From the NCBI GenBank assembly GCA_016630955.3, contig CM049995.1:248001-312000 (forward strand): a DNA stretch of 64,000 nt. The letters run 5' to 3'. Under the pieces are notes generated by a model. That model saw only the letters and a list, made by a program, of their open reading frames with translations. It did no database searches and was not told the origin of the DNA. This DNA comes from Didymella arachidicola (Eukaryota > Ascomycota > Dothideomycetes > Pleosporales > Didymellaceae). A program made the position numbers and the translations under genes. Shown here in pieces: positions 9,130-18,028 of the stretch; positions within the stretch are counted from its first letter, which is position 1, and each line of letters starts with the position of its first letter.

Positions 9130-10266
9130 GATTTATTCAAGAATTAGAATCTCTAGCAGGATTTCCTGTTCTATTTGTACCAAAGAAAGATAGCAAGCTA
9201 CAACCTTGCATTAATTACTAAAAGCTTAACGATATAACGATCAAGAATCGTTACTCGCTACCAAACATCAGCGAACTTTAGGATCGGTTAGCCGGAGCAC
9301 AGTACTTTACTGCGTTAGACTTAAGAGGGGCGTATAACCTTATCTGCATAAAGGAAGCTAAAGAATAGAAGACGGTGTTTAGAACCTGTTACAGTTATTA
9401 CAAGTACTTAGTTATGCCCTTCGGGCTTACTAATGCACTAGCGACATGTTAGGCACTTATTAACAACATATTAAGAGCGCACTTAGACATTACTGTAGTA
9501 GCGTACCTTAATAACATCCTAGTGTACAGCAAGATGCTAGAAGAGCATGTCGAACACGTACGACAAGTGCTTACCTACCTAGGAGCAGCACACCTATGAC
9601 TGAAACCCGAGAAGTGCGAATAGCACAAGGAAGAAGTTAAATTCCTAGGGTTTGTAGTAGGACGATACGGAGTCAAGATAAGCTGGGAAAAGATTCAGGT
9701 TGTGAAGGATTAGCGAACACCTAAAACTGTTAAGAATATTTAAGAGTTCCTTAGGTTTATTAACTTTAACCAACGCTTTATTAAGGATTACTCTACAAAG
9801 GCCTTGCCGCTTACGAAACTTACGCGGAAGGACACACCCTTTAAGTAGGACAAAGATTAGGACAAAGCTTTAAAACGCTAAAACAGGCTTATGTAGATCC
9901 ACCTACATTAGTTATATTTAGGAGCGGAGAACCGCTACAAATGGAAACAGATGCCTTATATTTAGCATTAGGAGCATGCATTACGCAAGAACGAGATGGT
10001 TAATAGCACCTGATTGCCTACTACTCACGCAAGTTCTTAGGACCCGAAGAACAATACGACGTACACGACAAAGAACTACTCGCGATCGTATCCGCCCTAG
10101 AACACTAAAAAAACGAACAGAACAACAAATACCTAGTCAAGTGGTTGGATACCCAGACTCGGAAAACACGTGGGAACCAGAAGCAAACCTCACGAACTGC
10201 CGCCAGTTGCTGACGCAGTATCGAAATTCTGTGGCCAGTAGGGAACAGGATCCACAGGGTTTCTAG
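9130..10266 (+). pseudogene. Gypsy reverse transcriptase joined to chromodomain end
   Basis: From 9130 the translation gives a recognisable reverse transcriptase: FPVLFVPKKDSKLQPCINY, YFTALDLRGAYNLI, MPFGLTNA, then a YLNNILVYS segment where active enzymes have YxDD (the first Asp codon is now Asn, GAC to AAC). It continues into the early RNase H part (KFLGPEEQYDVHDKELLAI, about 10020-10095). A few codons later, near 10110-10150, it becomes the C-terminal half of a chromodomain (KYLVKW, then after a frame change GYPDSENTWEPEANL). The rest of RNase H and the integrase are absent. Many RIP-type stops are present up to about 10110 and few after it. Confidence 0.85.
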
Positions 10267-10807
10267 CGAGAAAATCAACAAAGAGTTGGTCAGACGAAAG
10301 ACCAGAAGAAGGATCGTTAGCCTGTAACCAGCCAGGATCAGCCCAAGGAACAGAGACAAAGGGGCCGGTAGCGGTACTCGAACTTTCCGCCTCATGCGCC
10401 TGATCTTGCGCCTTCAGCAGCGCCAGGTCACGACATGCAAACTGACGTTCACGACTCTCAAGCTCTAACAACTCGCGCTCCGCACGAGCCGCTGCGCTAC
10501 TAGCAGCCGCCACTTCTTCCTTAAAACGAGCAAGCTCAAGCCGCTTTGCTTCCTTCTCTTTTTCAACCTTTTCCCATTCTTCTTCAGGAACAAACAAACT
10601 ACACTCTGCCTGTACTGAGATACAGCCAGCACATCGACCAGTAGCGGTATCGACGAAACACCGCATATCTTGCTGCTCACATCTTTCGCAACGGAACGCC
10701 ATCTCTAGCGAGCGCTCTTGGACACGACGCGCGCGGGCACAACGTTCCGCAGTAGACGACTGCAAACGCGGGGCTCGGGGTTTTCGTGTTCTGGATTCCT
10801 TCAGCAT
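10190..10807 (-). CDS. Antisense ORF of Gypsy element, Zn2Cys6-like cysteines
   Basis: This is an uninterrupted 205-codon frame with an ATG at 10807, opposite in direction to gag-pol and lying between the chromodomain and the 3' LTR; its last codons overlap the chromodomain end. Near residues 40-69 the cysteines are spaced C-x2-C-x6-C-x8-C-x2-C-x6-C (CERCEQQDMRC then CAGCISVQAEC), which fits the fungal Zn(II)2Cys6 consensus. A strongly charged coiled-coil segment follows (about 75-135, rich in Glu/Lys/Arg/Ala), then an acidic tail with no known domain. I recall similar small proteins scattered through dothideomycete genomes. Whether it binds DNA or RNA, or is expressed, is unknown. It is not a normal Gypsy gene. 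Confidence 0.65.
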   Translation of the reverse strand: MLKESRTRKPRAPRLQSSTAERCARARRVQERSLEMAFRCERCEQQDMRCFVDTATGRCAGCISVQAECSLFVPEEEWEKVEKEKEAKRLELARFKEEVAAASSAAARAERELLELESRERQFACRDLALLKAQDQAHEAESSSTATGPFVSVPWADPGWLQANDPSSGLSSDQLFVDFLARNPVDPVPYWPQNFDTASATGGSS

Positions 10808-10922
10808 GGTTAGGGAGGCTATGGAACTTCATAAGAAGCGACCTACGGACAAGTACTTATAAGAGAGAGACCTACCCTGCGACCCACAGCACGGATAAAC
10901 GATATATCGAGGACGATATGCT

Positions 10923-10935
10923 GGGAGGGGGGAGG
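10923..10935 (+). other. Polypurine tract of the Gypsy element
   Basis: The all-purine run GGGAGGGGGGAGG lies three bases before the first TG of the 3' LTR at 10939. This is the expected place of the plus-strand primer of an LTR retrotransposon and fixes the LTR boundary and orientation. Confidence 0.8.
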
Positions 10936-10938
10936 TAG

Positions 10939-11404
10939 TGTTACGATCTCCGAAAGAACAGGTACTGATAGGAAGCAGGGCACCGCTAAGGGTGACAGCG
11001 TGTCACATGTCACGTGACCAACCACCTTGCCAAGCGCGACCGCCTTAAGATATGCGAGGTGGCAGACCATCACAAGATGGCTGCACCACCTGCGGAATCA
11101 TAGATGGTTAAGCTACTACGCGATGGCAGCAGCAAGATCTCATTAGTATATAGTACGTAGGAACACAACTCTTACAGTTCGTGTTCAACCTTAGTTATCA
11201 AGTTTGTCTTTGGATCTCAAACCCAACCTTCAAGCTAGACAGTCTACTCTGTACTACTTATTGTTGACCCTGCTCTCGAGACTGACAGATCGTATCTGTA
11301 CACCTCATTGCAACCTAACCCCTTCGGCTTCCTGTTACCGTACTCATCCTCGAGAACCAATAGAACCAGTGCTTACGAGCTTTGCTTAAAGTACGACTTC
11401 AACA
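10939..11404 (+). repeat. 3' LTR of the Gypsy element (466 bp)
   Basis: The LTR starts TGTTACGATC directly after the polypurine tract and ends GACTTCAACA. Its end matches the 5' LTR remnant at 1-120 and, in reverse orientation, the solo LTR at 8661-9129. Unlike the 5' remnant it has almost no RIP-type changes. Downstream it runs directly into the transposase tail of another pogo-like element, so that element was the insertion target. The matching target duplication on the left would lie outside the window. Confidence 0.9.
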
Positions 11405-11780
11405 AGCAGCTGCTACAGAACGTAAATCGCGCAAAAGAAGGCATATCTAGACAGAGGGAAGCCTTACGGTTAAAGAGGGCGAGCGGTTAACTGCTCTGTC
11501 AGAGTTTGGCGCGCGTAGTAATAGAAAGAAGAGGAAGACGCAGGTGCGTGCTAAAGGAGGTGAACTATCCCAACAACGCTGTAGAAGGTGCGGAGAGGGT
11601 GGGCATAACGCGCGAACGTGCAATAATAGAGCAGAAGAGGTCCCTAAGTAATATTACAGCTTGTTTTGCCTTATGCAGGACCAAAGTGTGGTGTTTTAGG
11701 CCATAATAGGGTGAGGTTGGGTAGGGTCTTGGCAAAAGTGTTCCGCTCGCCCATGTGTTCCGCTCGCATGTGATGTACGT
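11405..11780 (+). mobile_element. 3' fragment of a pogo-like element cut by the Gypsy LTR
   Basis: Bases 11405-11651 encode the C-terminal part of a pogo-type transposase on the plus strand, including one in-frame TAG and the zinc knuckle CRRCGEGGHNARTC, and stop at TAA 11649-11651. The right terminal repeat ends at 11780 (inverted it begins ACGTACATCACATGCGAGCG) and is followed by TA. It contains the direct repeat GTGTTCCGCTCGC twice. The 5' part is absent; it is probably on the other side of the retrotransposon, left of the window. The closest relative here is element F (56696-58578). Confidence 0.85.
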
Positions 11781-11782
11781 TA

Positions 11783-11893
11783 TATCTAAGCTTCTTTAAA
11801 CGCGTCTTTCTATTATTTTTATAGACGTATTAGTAGAGGTTAGTGTTTTAGTGGGGTCTTAGCAAAAGTGTTCCGCTCGCATATAAGGTACGT
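11783..11893 (+). repeat. Orphan right end of another pogo-like element
   Basis: The end of this AT-rich stretch (about 11853-11893) repeats the layout of the previous terminal repeat (GGGGTCTTAGCAAAAGTG, one GTGTTCCGCTCGC copy, then TACGT before TA at 11894-11895). No transposase sequence accompanies it. It may be the remnant of a deleted copy or of a MITE-like derivative. Confidence 0.6.
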
Positions 11894-12008
11894 TAAAGCT
11901 AGAGTATAATTTTTTTTATAAAGCCTTCTAGAGTGCCGGTCGCAAGTTATCCTAGAGACGATTATTCCTCTGCAGGTTGCAAATTGTTGCGTCTGTGCGG
12001 AGACGCTA

Positions 12009-14108
12009 CCGAGTCCGTGCGCGTGACGCCCACCATCGCGTAACGCCCCGCTGAGATCCTATCGACTTGTTGAAAAATAAGGTTACTGAGCCACCAACAA
12101 CAGCAAATATTGTATAATATTGTAGTAGAGTAGTAAATAGACCTATGTGAACTACTTGTGCTACTTGTATTTACTTGGAAGCCTAACGTTGCGTCCGCGG
12201 CGAGTAGTGACTGGTGGAGGAGCTGAGGGTGCCTCAGGGGCTTCTTTCGCACCACCAGCATCACCAGCTTGTTTCTGACGCTTATTGCTACCTGAGGTAG
12301 CTTTTAAGGCTTTACGCTTACCCTTTTGGGATAATTGGATAGCAGTAGTAGCTTGACGAGCGTCCCTTTGACGCTGCGCTTCAGCTGCCTTCTTAGCCTT
12401 CTCCTGCACCCTCACCTCCTTAGCTCTCTCACGCTCTGTACGCTTCTCCTGAGCCTCTCTTGCTCTCTGAAGCTTAATTGCTACTTGCTCTTGCTTCTGA
12501 CGTAGCTTTTGAAGATGCTGCTCCTCCTGTTCTTGCTCATTGATCTTCCGACGATAGTGTGCCTCTCTGACCTTCCGAGGAGACCAAAATACAGGTTGAC
12601 TTTGGTACTCCTTCCGCTGTTGGAGACTCAGGGGCTTACTCTTCTTATTGTGCTTCTTCCTGTGTGCAAGAGACTCCTGCAGGCCTTTGTTCTGCTCAGT
12701 AAGCAGCTCAACCTGGGCAGTAAGAGAGTGAATTGCCCCTGTCAGCTCCCGCACTGCCTCACTGTCAGGTTCCTTCACGTGATCCTTAAGTACCTGCCTT
12801 ATACGCCTCCAGTCTGTTGGTCTAAGAGCTCCTGATTGTTCTTCTTTGTCTGTATAAGTGTTGTTGACTTGTTTGAGTACAGCAGAGGCGTCAGGGGGCC
12901 ATATCCCTGTGGCTGCAAAGGAGTTGACGATTGTTGACTCCTGAAATGAGCTCTGCCACGCCGCCCAGAACAGGTGTAAGAAGTTTGATTTAGTGACTGG
13001 AGAGGTCCCCTGACTGCTTTGGAGGAACTGCGTAAGCTCATTTGAGTATGCTCGTGCCAGAGGTGAGAACAGGCAAACGTCCAGTGGCTGGAGCCTGTGT
13101 GTTGAGTGAGGGGGAAGGATCATCACGAGTATCTTGCGTTGGTTGGCGTACTCAATAAAGTCAGGGGTAACGTGGCTCCCGTGGCCGTCAAGTATCAAAA
13201 GACGATACTTTCTCCGTGCTGTGGCCTTAGTAGCGCGATCGAACACCTGTTCAAGCCAGGCAAGAGCTATCTCGTTGTTGCTCCAGCCTGTACTAGATGA
13301 GCTGACAAAGACTGAGTGTTCCCCTGGCTTGATATCCTCCACCCAGCCTGAGTATATAGCTTGATTGGCTGCTGGGTATATGAGGCTTGCTGGCAGGGCT
13401 TCCCCTGAGGCACTTATGCAAGCAATAAGCGTGATCCACTCCCGTGAGCCGTCTTGGAGAGTACCTCTGACTTGCTTGCTGTCCCACAGTGGCCGGGAGA
13501 ACACTCGTTTTGCACGTTCAAGTACCCCGATCATGAAGCCCTTCTCATCCATATTGTACATGTGCTGAGGCTCAATGCTGTACTCAGCTATCTTGCTGTG
13601 TAGAAGTGTGAAGTAGGCCTCAAAAGAAGCCCCTGAGTCAGCTTGGTGGCGATTGCGATCCTTCCCTGTTGCCCATTTGGTGACCAGTTCAGCTGTGTGA
13701 CGGTGGAGGAAGCGAGTAACCCAGCTATCAGAGACGCTGCTACCAGCTACTTTAGACGCGTAATTTCGGATTTGAAGCCTGTTAGGAGGGAATCCGTCCT
13801 CAGTAAGCTTATTAATAAGCTTAATAAGCTCTTGTTCTTCAGTGTTGTTGAGTTTCCGTTGGTTAACTGCTTTGACCTCCCTAGAAGTTGAAACCCCTTT
13901 GTGCCTCCGCGCTAACGTAGACCGATCAACTCCCTTTGCTTTAGCAAACTTTGTGTATGAAAGTTGTTCTTTATGATTGCGCAAATCGAATTCTGTAGCC
14001 GCTTCTTGAATTGAGTCCATATTGACTGAGCTATGGGGTGTTGAAGATGGGGTGCGATTTGCTTAGCGGGGCGTTACGCGATGGTGGGCGTCACGCGCAC
14101 GGACTCGG
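12009..14108 (-). mobile_element. Pogo-like DNA transposon D (2100 bp), intact
   Basis: About 45-bp inverted repeats start CCGAGTCCGTGCGCGTGACG and are flanked by TA at 12007-12008 and 14109-14110. The right-hand TA is at the same time the left-hand TA of element E. The transposase on the minus strand is complete. The termini are unlike those of elements A, B, C and F, so this is a separate lineage. Confidence 0.93.
12161..14020 (-). CDS. Pogo-family DDE transposase, intact (element D)
   Basis: This single-exon frame gives 619 residues. An N-terminal helix-turn-helix (about 10-45) and a CENP-B/Tc5-like DNA-binding domain (about 55-120) precede the DDE domain with Asp158 (YNMDEKGF), Asp278 (LILDGHGSH) and Asp314 (QPLDVCLF), again D-x35-D. 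Residues 410-600 are a long, highly charged coiled coil rich in Glu, Gln, Lys and Arg. The C terminus (TTRRGRNVRLPSKYK) lacks the zinc knuckle seen in elements A, B, C and F, which separates the two lineages. The ATG at 14020 is the first in frame after the terminal repeat. All motifs for activity are present. Confidence 0.92.
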   Translation of the reverse strand: MDSIQEAATEFDLRNHKEQLSYTKFAKAKGVDRSTLARRHKGVSTSREVKAVNQRKLNNTEEQELIKLINKLTEDGFPPNRLQIRNYASKVAGSSVSDSWVTRFLHRHTAELVTKWATGKDRNRHQADSGASFEAYFTLLHSKIAEYSIEPQHMYNMDEKGFMIGVLERAKRVFSRPLWDSKQVRGTLQDGSREWITLIACISASGEALPASLIYPAANQAIYSGWVEDIKPGEHSVFVSSSSTGWSNNEIALAWLEQVFDRATKATARRKYRLLILDGHGSHVTPDFIEYANQRKILVMILPPHSTHRLQPLDVCLFSPLARAYSNELTQFLQSSQGTSPVTKSNFLHLFWAAWQSSFQESTIVNSFAATGIWPPDASAVLKQVNNTYTDKEEQSGALRPTDWRRIRQVLKDHVKEPDSEAVRELTGAIHSLTAQVELLTEQNKGLQESLAHRKKHNKKSKPLSLQQRKEYQSQPVFWSPRKVREAHYRRKINEQEQEEQHLQKLRQKQEQVAIKLQRAREAQEKRTERERAKEVRVQEKAKKAAEAQRQRDARQATTAIQLSQKGKRKALKATSGSNKRQKQAGDAGGAKEAPEAPSAPPPVTTRRGRNVRLPSKYK

Positions 14109-14410
14109 TACCGTGCACGGACACCGAACGCCCGCTCTGGGCGTTCATGCCCACCAGAAATATGAGGCTATAGAGCCACATGCAATAGTTATTATCGTGA
14201 GATATTTGGTAGTAATAGTCTATAGGCCTATAGAACAGAGTTTCTCTATACAAATTAATTATATAGAGTAGCGGTGCGGCCGCTGCGGGTAGTGTGAGTG
14301 CGAGCTGGCGGAGCAGGCGTCGCAGGCTTTGGATGACTACGAGCACCCACAGCACGACGCGCAGGCTTCTTTTTAACTGCAGAAGCTTTAAAGATTGTGC
14401 GGTTGCCTCT

Positions 14411-16143
14411 TTAAGACAGTTGTATAGCTTTTTTAGCGTCGTGAGCCTGCCTTTGACGCTCTCTTTCCACCTTGCGTTCAGCTGCTTCTTCTGCCTTCTT
14501 GGCCTTGACCCGGTCTCGCTCTTCCTTCTCCCTCGCCCGGGCCACACGCTTTTCTTCTGCTACTTTGGCCTTGTAGAGCTTATGAGCAGTTGCTAAATCC
14601 TTCATCTCGGCCATTTGTAGCGCATCAGCTTGCTTTTCTCGTTCTGCAACAGCCATGCGGGCGCGCGCCTCGCAGAAGGCTCGAGGAGACCACATCATCG
14701 CCCCACCGTGATACTCCTGATGCTGTTGCAGGTCCAACTGCCTAGTAGGATGCTTTTGACGCTTCTGCTTTTGGTATAGCTTCTTACGCAACCCTTCTAG
14801 CTTGGCGTTGGCGATCTCTAGTTGAGTTGAGAGGTGATGGATCGTTTAACCCAGCTTCTGCGCACCTACACTGCGCGGATCCTTCACCTCTGCATAAAGG
14901 GTAGTGCAAGCTTTAAACCAGTCTTCTGCAGAATAAGCTATAGAACTAGAGGAGACTGATCCTGAGTTTTTAGGGGTTGCGTGGCGGAATTTATCAAGGA
15001 TAACGTCGGGGTGAACTGGGGATATGCTGGTGGCTGTGAAGGCCTTGAATATGAGATCTTCCCTAAACGTAGCAACCCAAGCAGGCCAGAATAGGTTGAA
15101 AAAAAATCGCCTTTTAACAGCGGGGATAGGCCTTGGGATTGCTGAAGGTGGCCATTGAGTTCGCTGGCGTAGTGAGAGGAGAGAGGCTTAAAACAGACCA
15201 CGTCTAACAGTTGTAGCGTTTGGGTACTGTAAGGGGGTAACACTGCAAGTATAATCCGTTTTTGATAGCAGTATTTGATGAAAGGCTGCGTCAGGTGACT
15301 CCCATGGCCATCCACGATCAAGAGGCGGTACTTCAACCGCGCCTTTGGTTTGTTATAACAGTTAAACACCTGTTTAAGCCAGGCCAATCCAATGTCGTTG
15401 TTCGTCCAGCCTGTAGGCGAAGAAGCTACGTGAATTAAGTGTTTTCCTGCCTTACTATCGGCCACCCAATAGCTCTGGATAGTGGAGTTTTTCGACGCGA
15501 AGATGATGCCAGGGGGAAGTGCTGTACCATCCGCGCAAATAGCAGCTAATAGGCTCACCCACTCACGTGAGCTATCTTGAAAAGCCTGCCTAACCTGTTT
15601 CTTCTTATATAGACGCCTGCTGAAGATGCGCTTTGACCTTCCTAGTACCCCAATAGCAAAGCCCTTCTCATCTATATTGTACGTGTGCTCAGGCTTAAGG
15701 TTATACTTAGTGATCTTCTGCTGCAGAAGCTTGAAGTATAACTCGTACTTATACCCTGACTCAGCGTTGTGACGATCTGAATCCATACCCGTCACCCATT
15801 GAGAAGTGAGCCGGTCGCGGTGACGGCGGAGGAAGCGCGTAACCCACTTATCAGAGCAAGGAGTTGAGGCAACAGCAGACGCGAAATTTCGAATCATAGC
15901 TCTTGTAGGTGGTAGGTGACGCGCTGCAAGCCTCTCAATGTAATTAATAAGGTCAGTTTCCTGCTGGTTGTTGAGTTTGCGGCTGTTTGGTGTCATAACC
16001 TCCTGGGGCACCTGCACGCGTTAATGCGCGCGCGACAATGTAGAACGCGCAACACCATGTTTTTTTGCAATTTAAGTATATAGAAGTTTTTCGCCTAGCT
16101 TCAAGTTACGAATCTCATCAAGCGCATCTTTAATTCCTGGCAT
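14411..16143 (-). pseudogene. Pogo-family transposase pseudogene (element E)
   Basis: Reading from the ATG at 16143, early stop codons appear before 16017. A long open piece (14938-16017, about 359 residues) then carries the DNA-binding domain and the DDE motifs YNIDEKGF, LIVDGHGSH and QLLDVVCF (the usual P of PLD is L). A frameshift near 15100 moves the continuation (NLFWPAW-like motif) to another frame. The coiled-coil tail is found at 14411-14791, separated by another stop near 14847. The protein is related to that of element D, including the charged tail without a zinc knuckle. It is non-functional. Confidence 0.85.
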
Positions 16144-16190
16144 GTTTGGTTGAGTTATTACGCGTTGAAAACTGGTGTTGATGTGATGCG

Positions 16191-16241
16191 CCGGGCGTTC
16201 GGTGTCTCCGGGCGTTCGGTGTCTCCGGGCGTTCGGTGTCC
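16191..16241. repeat. Three tandem 17-bp units in the end of element E
   Basis: The unit CCGGGCGTTCGGTGTCT is present three times in a row, the last with a final C in place of T, directly inside the right terminus of element E. It may represent multiplied transposase binding sites, or slippage. Confidence 0.85.
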
Positions 16242-16411
16242 GTGCACGGTAAAAGGTGGAGCTTCCCTAGGCTGTCAGTCTGGCACTATCCTCGCTCTAC
16301 ATACCTCGGTAGCGATTATTCTTCGGGGCAGCCCTTGCCCAAGAATCACCTGGGTTGCAATCTGCGTGTCACTTGGTGTTCCATAGCGTCTATCTTTGCG
16401 TCTGGCGCTGA

Positions 16412-18028
16412 ATGGAAGGAGCTGTCACAGCTGTGATTCAATCACCTGGCACAGCCTCACTCGAAGCAACCAGATCATACACCGCGTCTACATTGCGGAA
16501 CTCCGACCACACAAGAACAACACCTCCCTTAGTCGCCCCGAAGATGGATTCAGCATCTCTTTTGGTCGGTTCTAATTTGGACTCTGTTGGAGAGTCCACC
16601 AGTCAAAAACGTTCAGGCAGCTTCCAATATCAACCCTTGAATCACAAGAAACTTGCCATCCGCTTGGTCCGAATTCTACCAAACCTCTCTGCTGAGGGAG
16701 ATATCAGGTGTGAAATGTGGAATACAACGATCAGATCGCGATACGAATGTCTGTCCTACAGATGGGGAACCCTGACAAATTTAAAGACGATACTCATCAA
16801 AAACACAGAGGCTCCAGACTCGCACGATCAGCCTTTTCAAGTGGGTGAGAATCTGCACGCATTCCTGCTTGCTGCTCGTGCGAATCCAGAGCTCGGCGAC
16901 ACTTTCTGGATCGACGCCATGTGCATCGACCAGGAGAATGTACAGGAGCGGAATCATCAGGTGACGCAGATGGGCAAAATCTACTCGCAAGCTAGCAGAG
17001 TCATTGTTTGGCTGGGCAACTATCCCGAGGTCGTCCGACGTGGGTCAAAAGATGAAGCCTTCAACGCGTTCTGGGAGAAGCTCGGTCACAATGAATACTG
17101 GCAGCGTGCATGGATCACTCAAGAGTTTGTTTTATCGCGCCATATCGACTTCCTCATCAATGACAGCGTAGTCCCGTACTTGGAAAGCTCTGTCGGCGCC
17201 AGATATCAGAAACGCATCTACACCCTGTTCACCATGCGGAATCTCTACGATAAGGAACGCGCATCACTTTGGCATAGATTTTGGTGGGGAGGTATTTCCC
17301 TTTCGGATGATTTCTTCCTGTTCAATGCCAGGGAAGTCGAGTGCACCGTTCCGCGTGACAGGATTTACTCCCTGCTTGCACTCTTAAAGGAAGGCAAGAA
17401 CATTACTGTCAACTACGAATGGCCCGTGTCACAAGTCGTCTACCAGTTGCTAAAACTTTACAAAGGCTATCTTTCATTTTGGTGTGTTCTTCGATTGATC
17501 GCTCTCGTTAGGGATCGCGACAAGATTTACGATGACTACGCTGTGACGTGTGGGCCACACATCGAGTTTCGTGTGTACTTTACTGGAGGCAGCTCTAAGG
17601 CGACAAACTGGCATTGTGAACTGTCAAGTATCTTAGTGGAAAAACTGCTAGGAAGGAGGGGCCTCGGCAAAGACACGGTAATACGAGGCTTTGGGTTTAC
17701 GATAAAGCGGAGAGACTGTCAGAGTCTCATGCTTGATGTGAAGGTCACTCTTGCCCGGCTTAGTGTCTTTCTCGATGACATCGATGCGTGGGAAATGCCT
17801 TACTTTCCGGTAACACCACATCCAAATTTTAATTCTGAGCTGGAGGCCTGGGTCAAGAGTGATTGCTCGGTTTCCCATTATCTTTACACTCGTATCTTCG
17901 GCATCCACACCAGTCGCACAAGAGACAAATGGGGGGGAGTGAGAGCTGGCTGGGATCCGACACCGAACGGAAAGTCAATACCACACAATCTCTATGTCAT
18001 GGGCCTCTCACTTGGGTGGGGCTGTTGA
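16412..18028 (+). CDS. HET-domain (heterokaryon incompatibility) protein
   Basis: This intronless frame gives 538 residues. The HET domain covers roughly residues 105-260, with its three signature blocks: YECLSYRWG (about 110), WIDAMCIDQENVQERNHQV followed by GKIYSQASRVIVWLG (about 165-205), and WQRAWITQEF (about 230). HET proteins trigger cell death or growth inhibition when unlike hyphae fuse, and many are fast-evolving orphans; no STAND/NACHT or ankyrin part is visible here. The C-terminal half has no domain I recognise. ATG 16412 is the first in frame; ATG 16544 (MDSASLLVG) is an alternative. The gene begins 160 bases after element E, which may have displaced its promoter. Confidence 0.88.
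   Translation: MEGAVTAVIQSPGTASLEATRSYTASTLRNSDHTRTTPPLVAPKMDSASLLVGSNLDSVGESTSQKRSGSFQYQPLNHKKLAIRLVRILPNLSAEGDIRCEMWNTTIRSRYECLSYRWGTLTNLKTILIKNTEAPDSHDQPFQVGENLHAFLLAARANPELGDTFWIDAMCIDQENVQERNHQVTQMGKIYSQASRVIVWLGNYPEVVRRGSKDEAFNAFWEKLGHNEYWQRAWITQEFVLSRHIDFLINDSVVPYLESSVGARYQKRIYTLFTMRNLYDKERASLWHRFWWGGISLSDDFFLFNAREVECTVPRDRIYSLLALLKEGKNITVNYEWPVSQVVYQLLKLYKGYLSFWCVLRLIALVRDRDKIYDDYAVTCGPHIEFRVYFTGGSSKATNWHCELSSILVEKLLGRRGLGKDTVIRGFGFTIKRRDCQSLMLDVKVTLARLSVFLDDIDAWEMPYFPVTPHPNFNSELEAWVKSDCSVSHYLYTRIFGIHTSRTRDKWGGVRAGWDPTPNGKSIPHNLYVMGLSLGWGC

Larger units (their letters stand above)
1..11404 (+). mobile_element. Composite Ty3/Gypsy chromovirus-type LTR retrotransposon
   Basis: The order LTR end, gag with zinc knuckle, protease-like stretch, reverse transcriptase, chromodomain end, polypurine tract, LTR is that of a Ty3/Gypsy chromovirus. 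The element begins before the window. Its internal part is full of TAG/TAA codons where related elements have Trp or Gln, the mark of RIP. It is split by three pogo-like transposons (474-2307, 3638-5501, 5530-7394) and one solo LTR (8661-9129); when these are ignored the flanking retroelement sequence is continuous. RNase H sequence runs directly into the chromodomain, so most of RNase H and the whole integrase are missing. The last 1.2 kb is much less mutated than the rest, which suggests a chimera or partial protection from RIP. The element cannot move by itself. Confidence 0.85.
14111..16249 (-). mobile_element. Pogo-like DNA transposon E (2139 bp), decayed
   Basis: Inverted repeats start CCGTGCACGGACACCGAACG; the outer ten bases are themselves palindromic. 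TA stands at 14109-14110 and 16250-16251. The element abuts element D with the TA between them shared, which means one of the two jumped into the target duplication of the other. The right end holds three tandem 17-bp units, the left end only one full unit. The transposase gene is broken. Confidence 0.9.
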
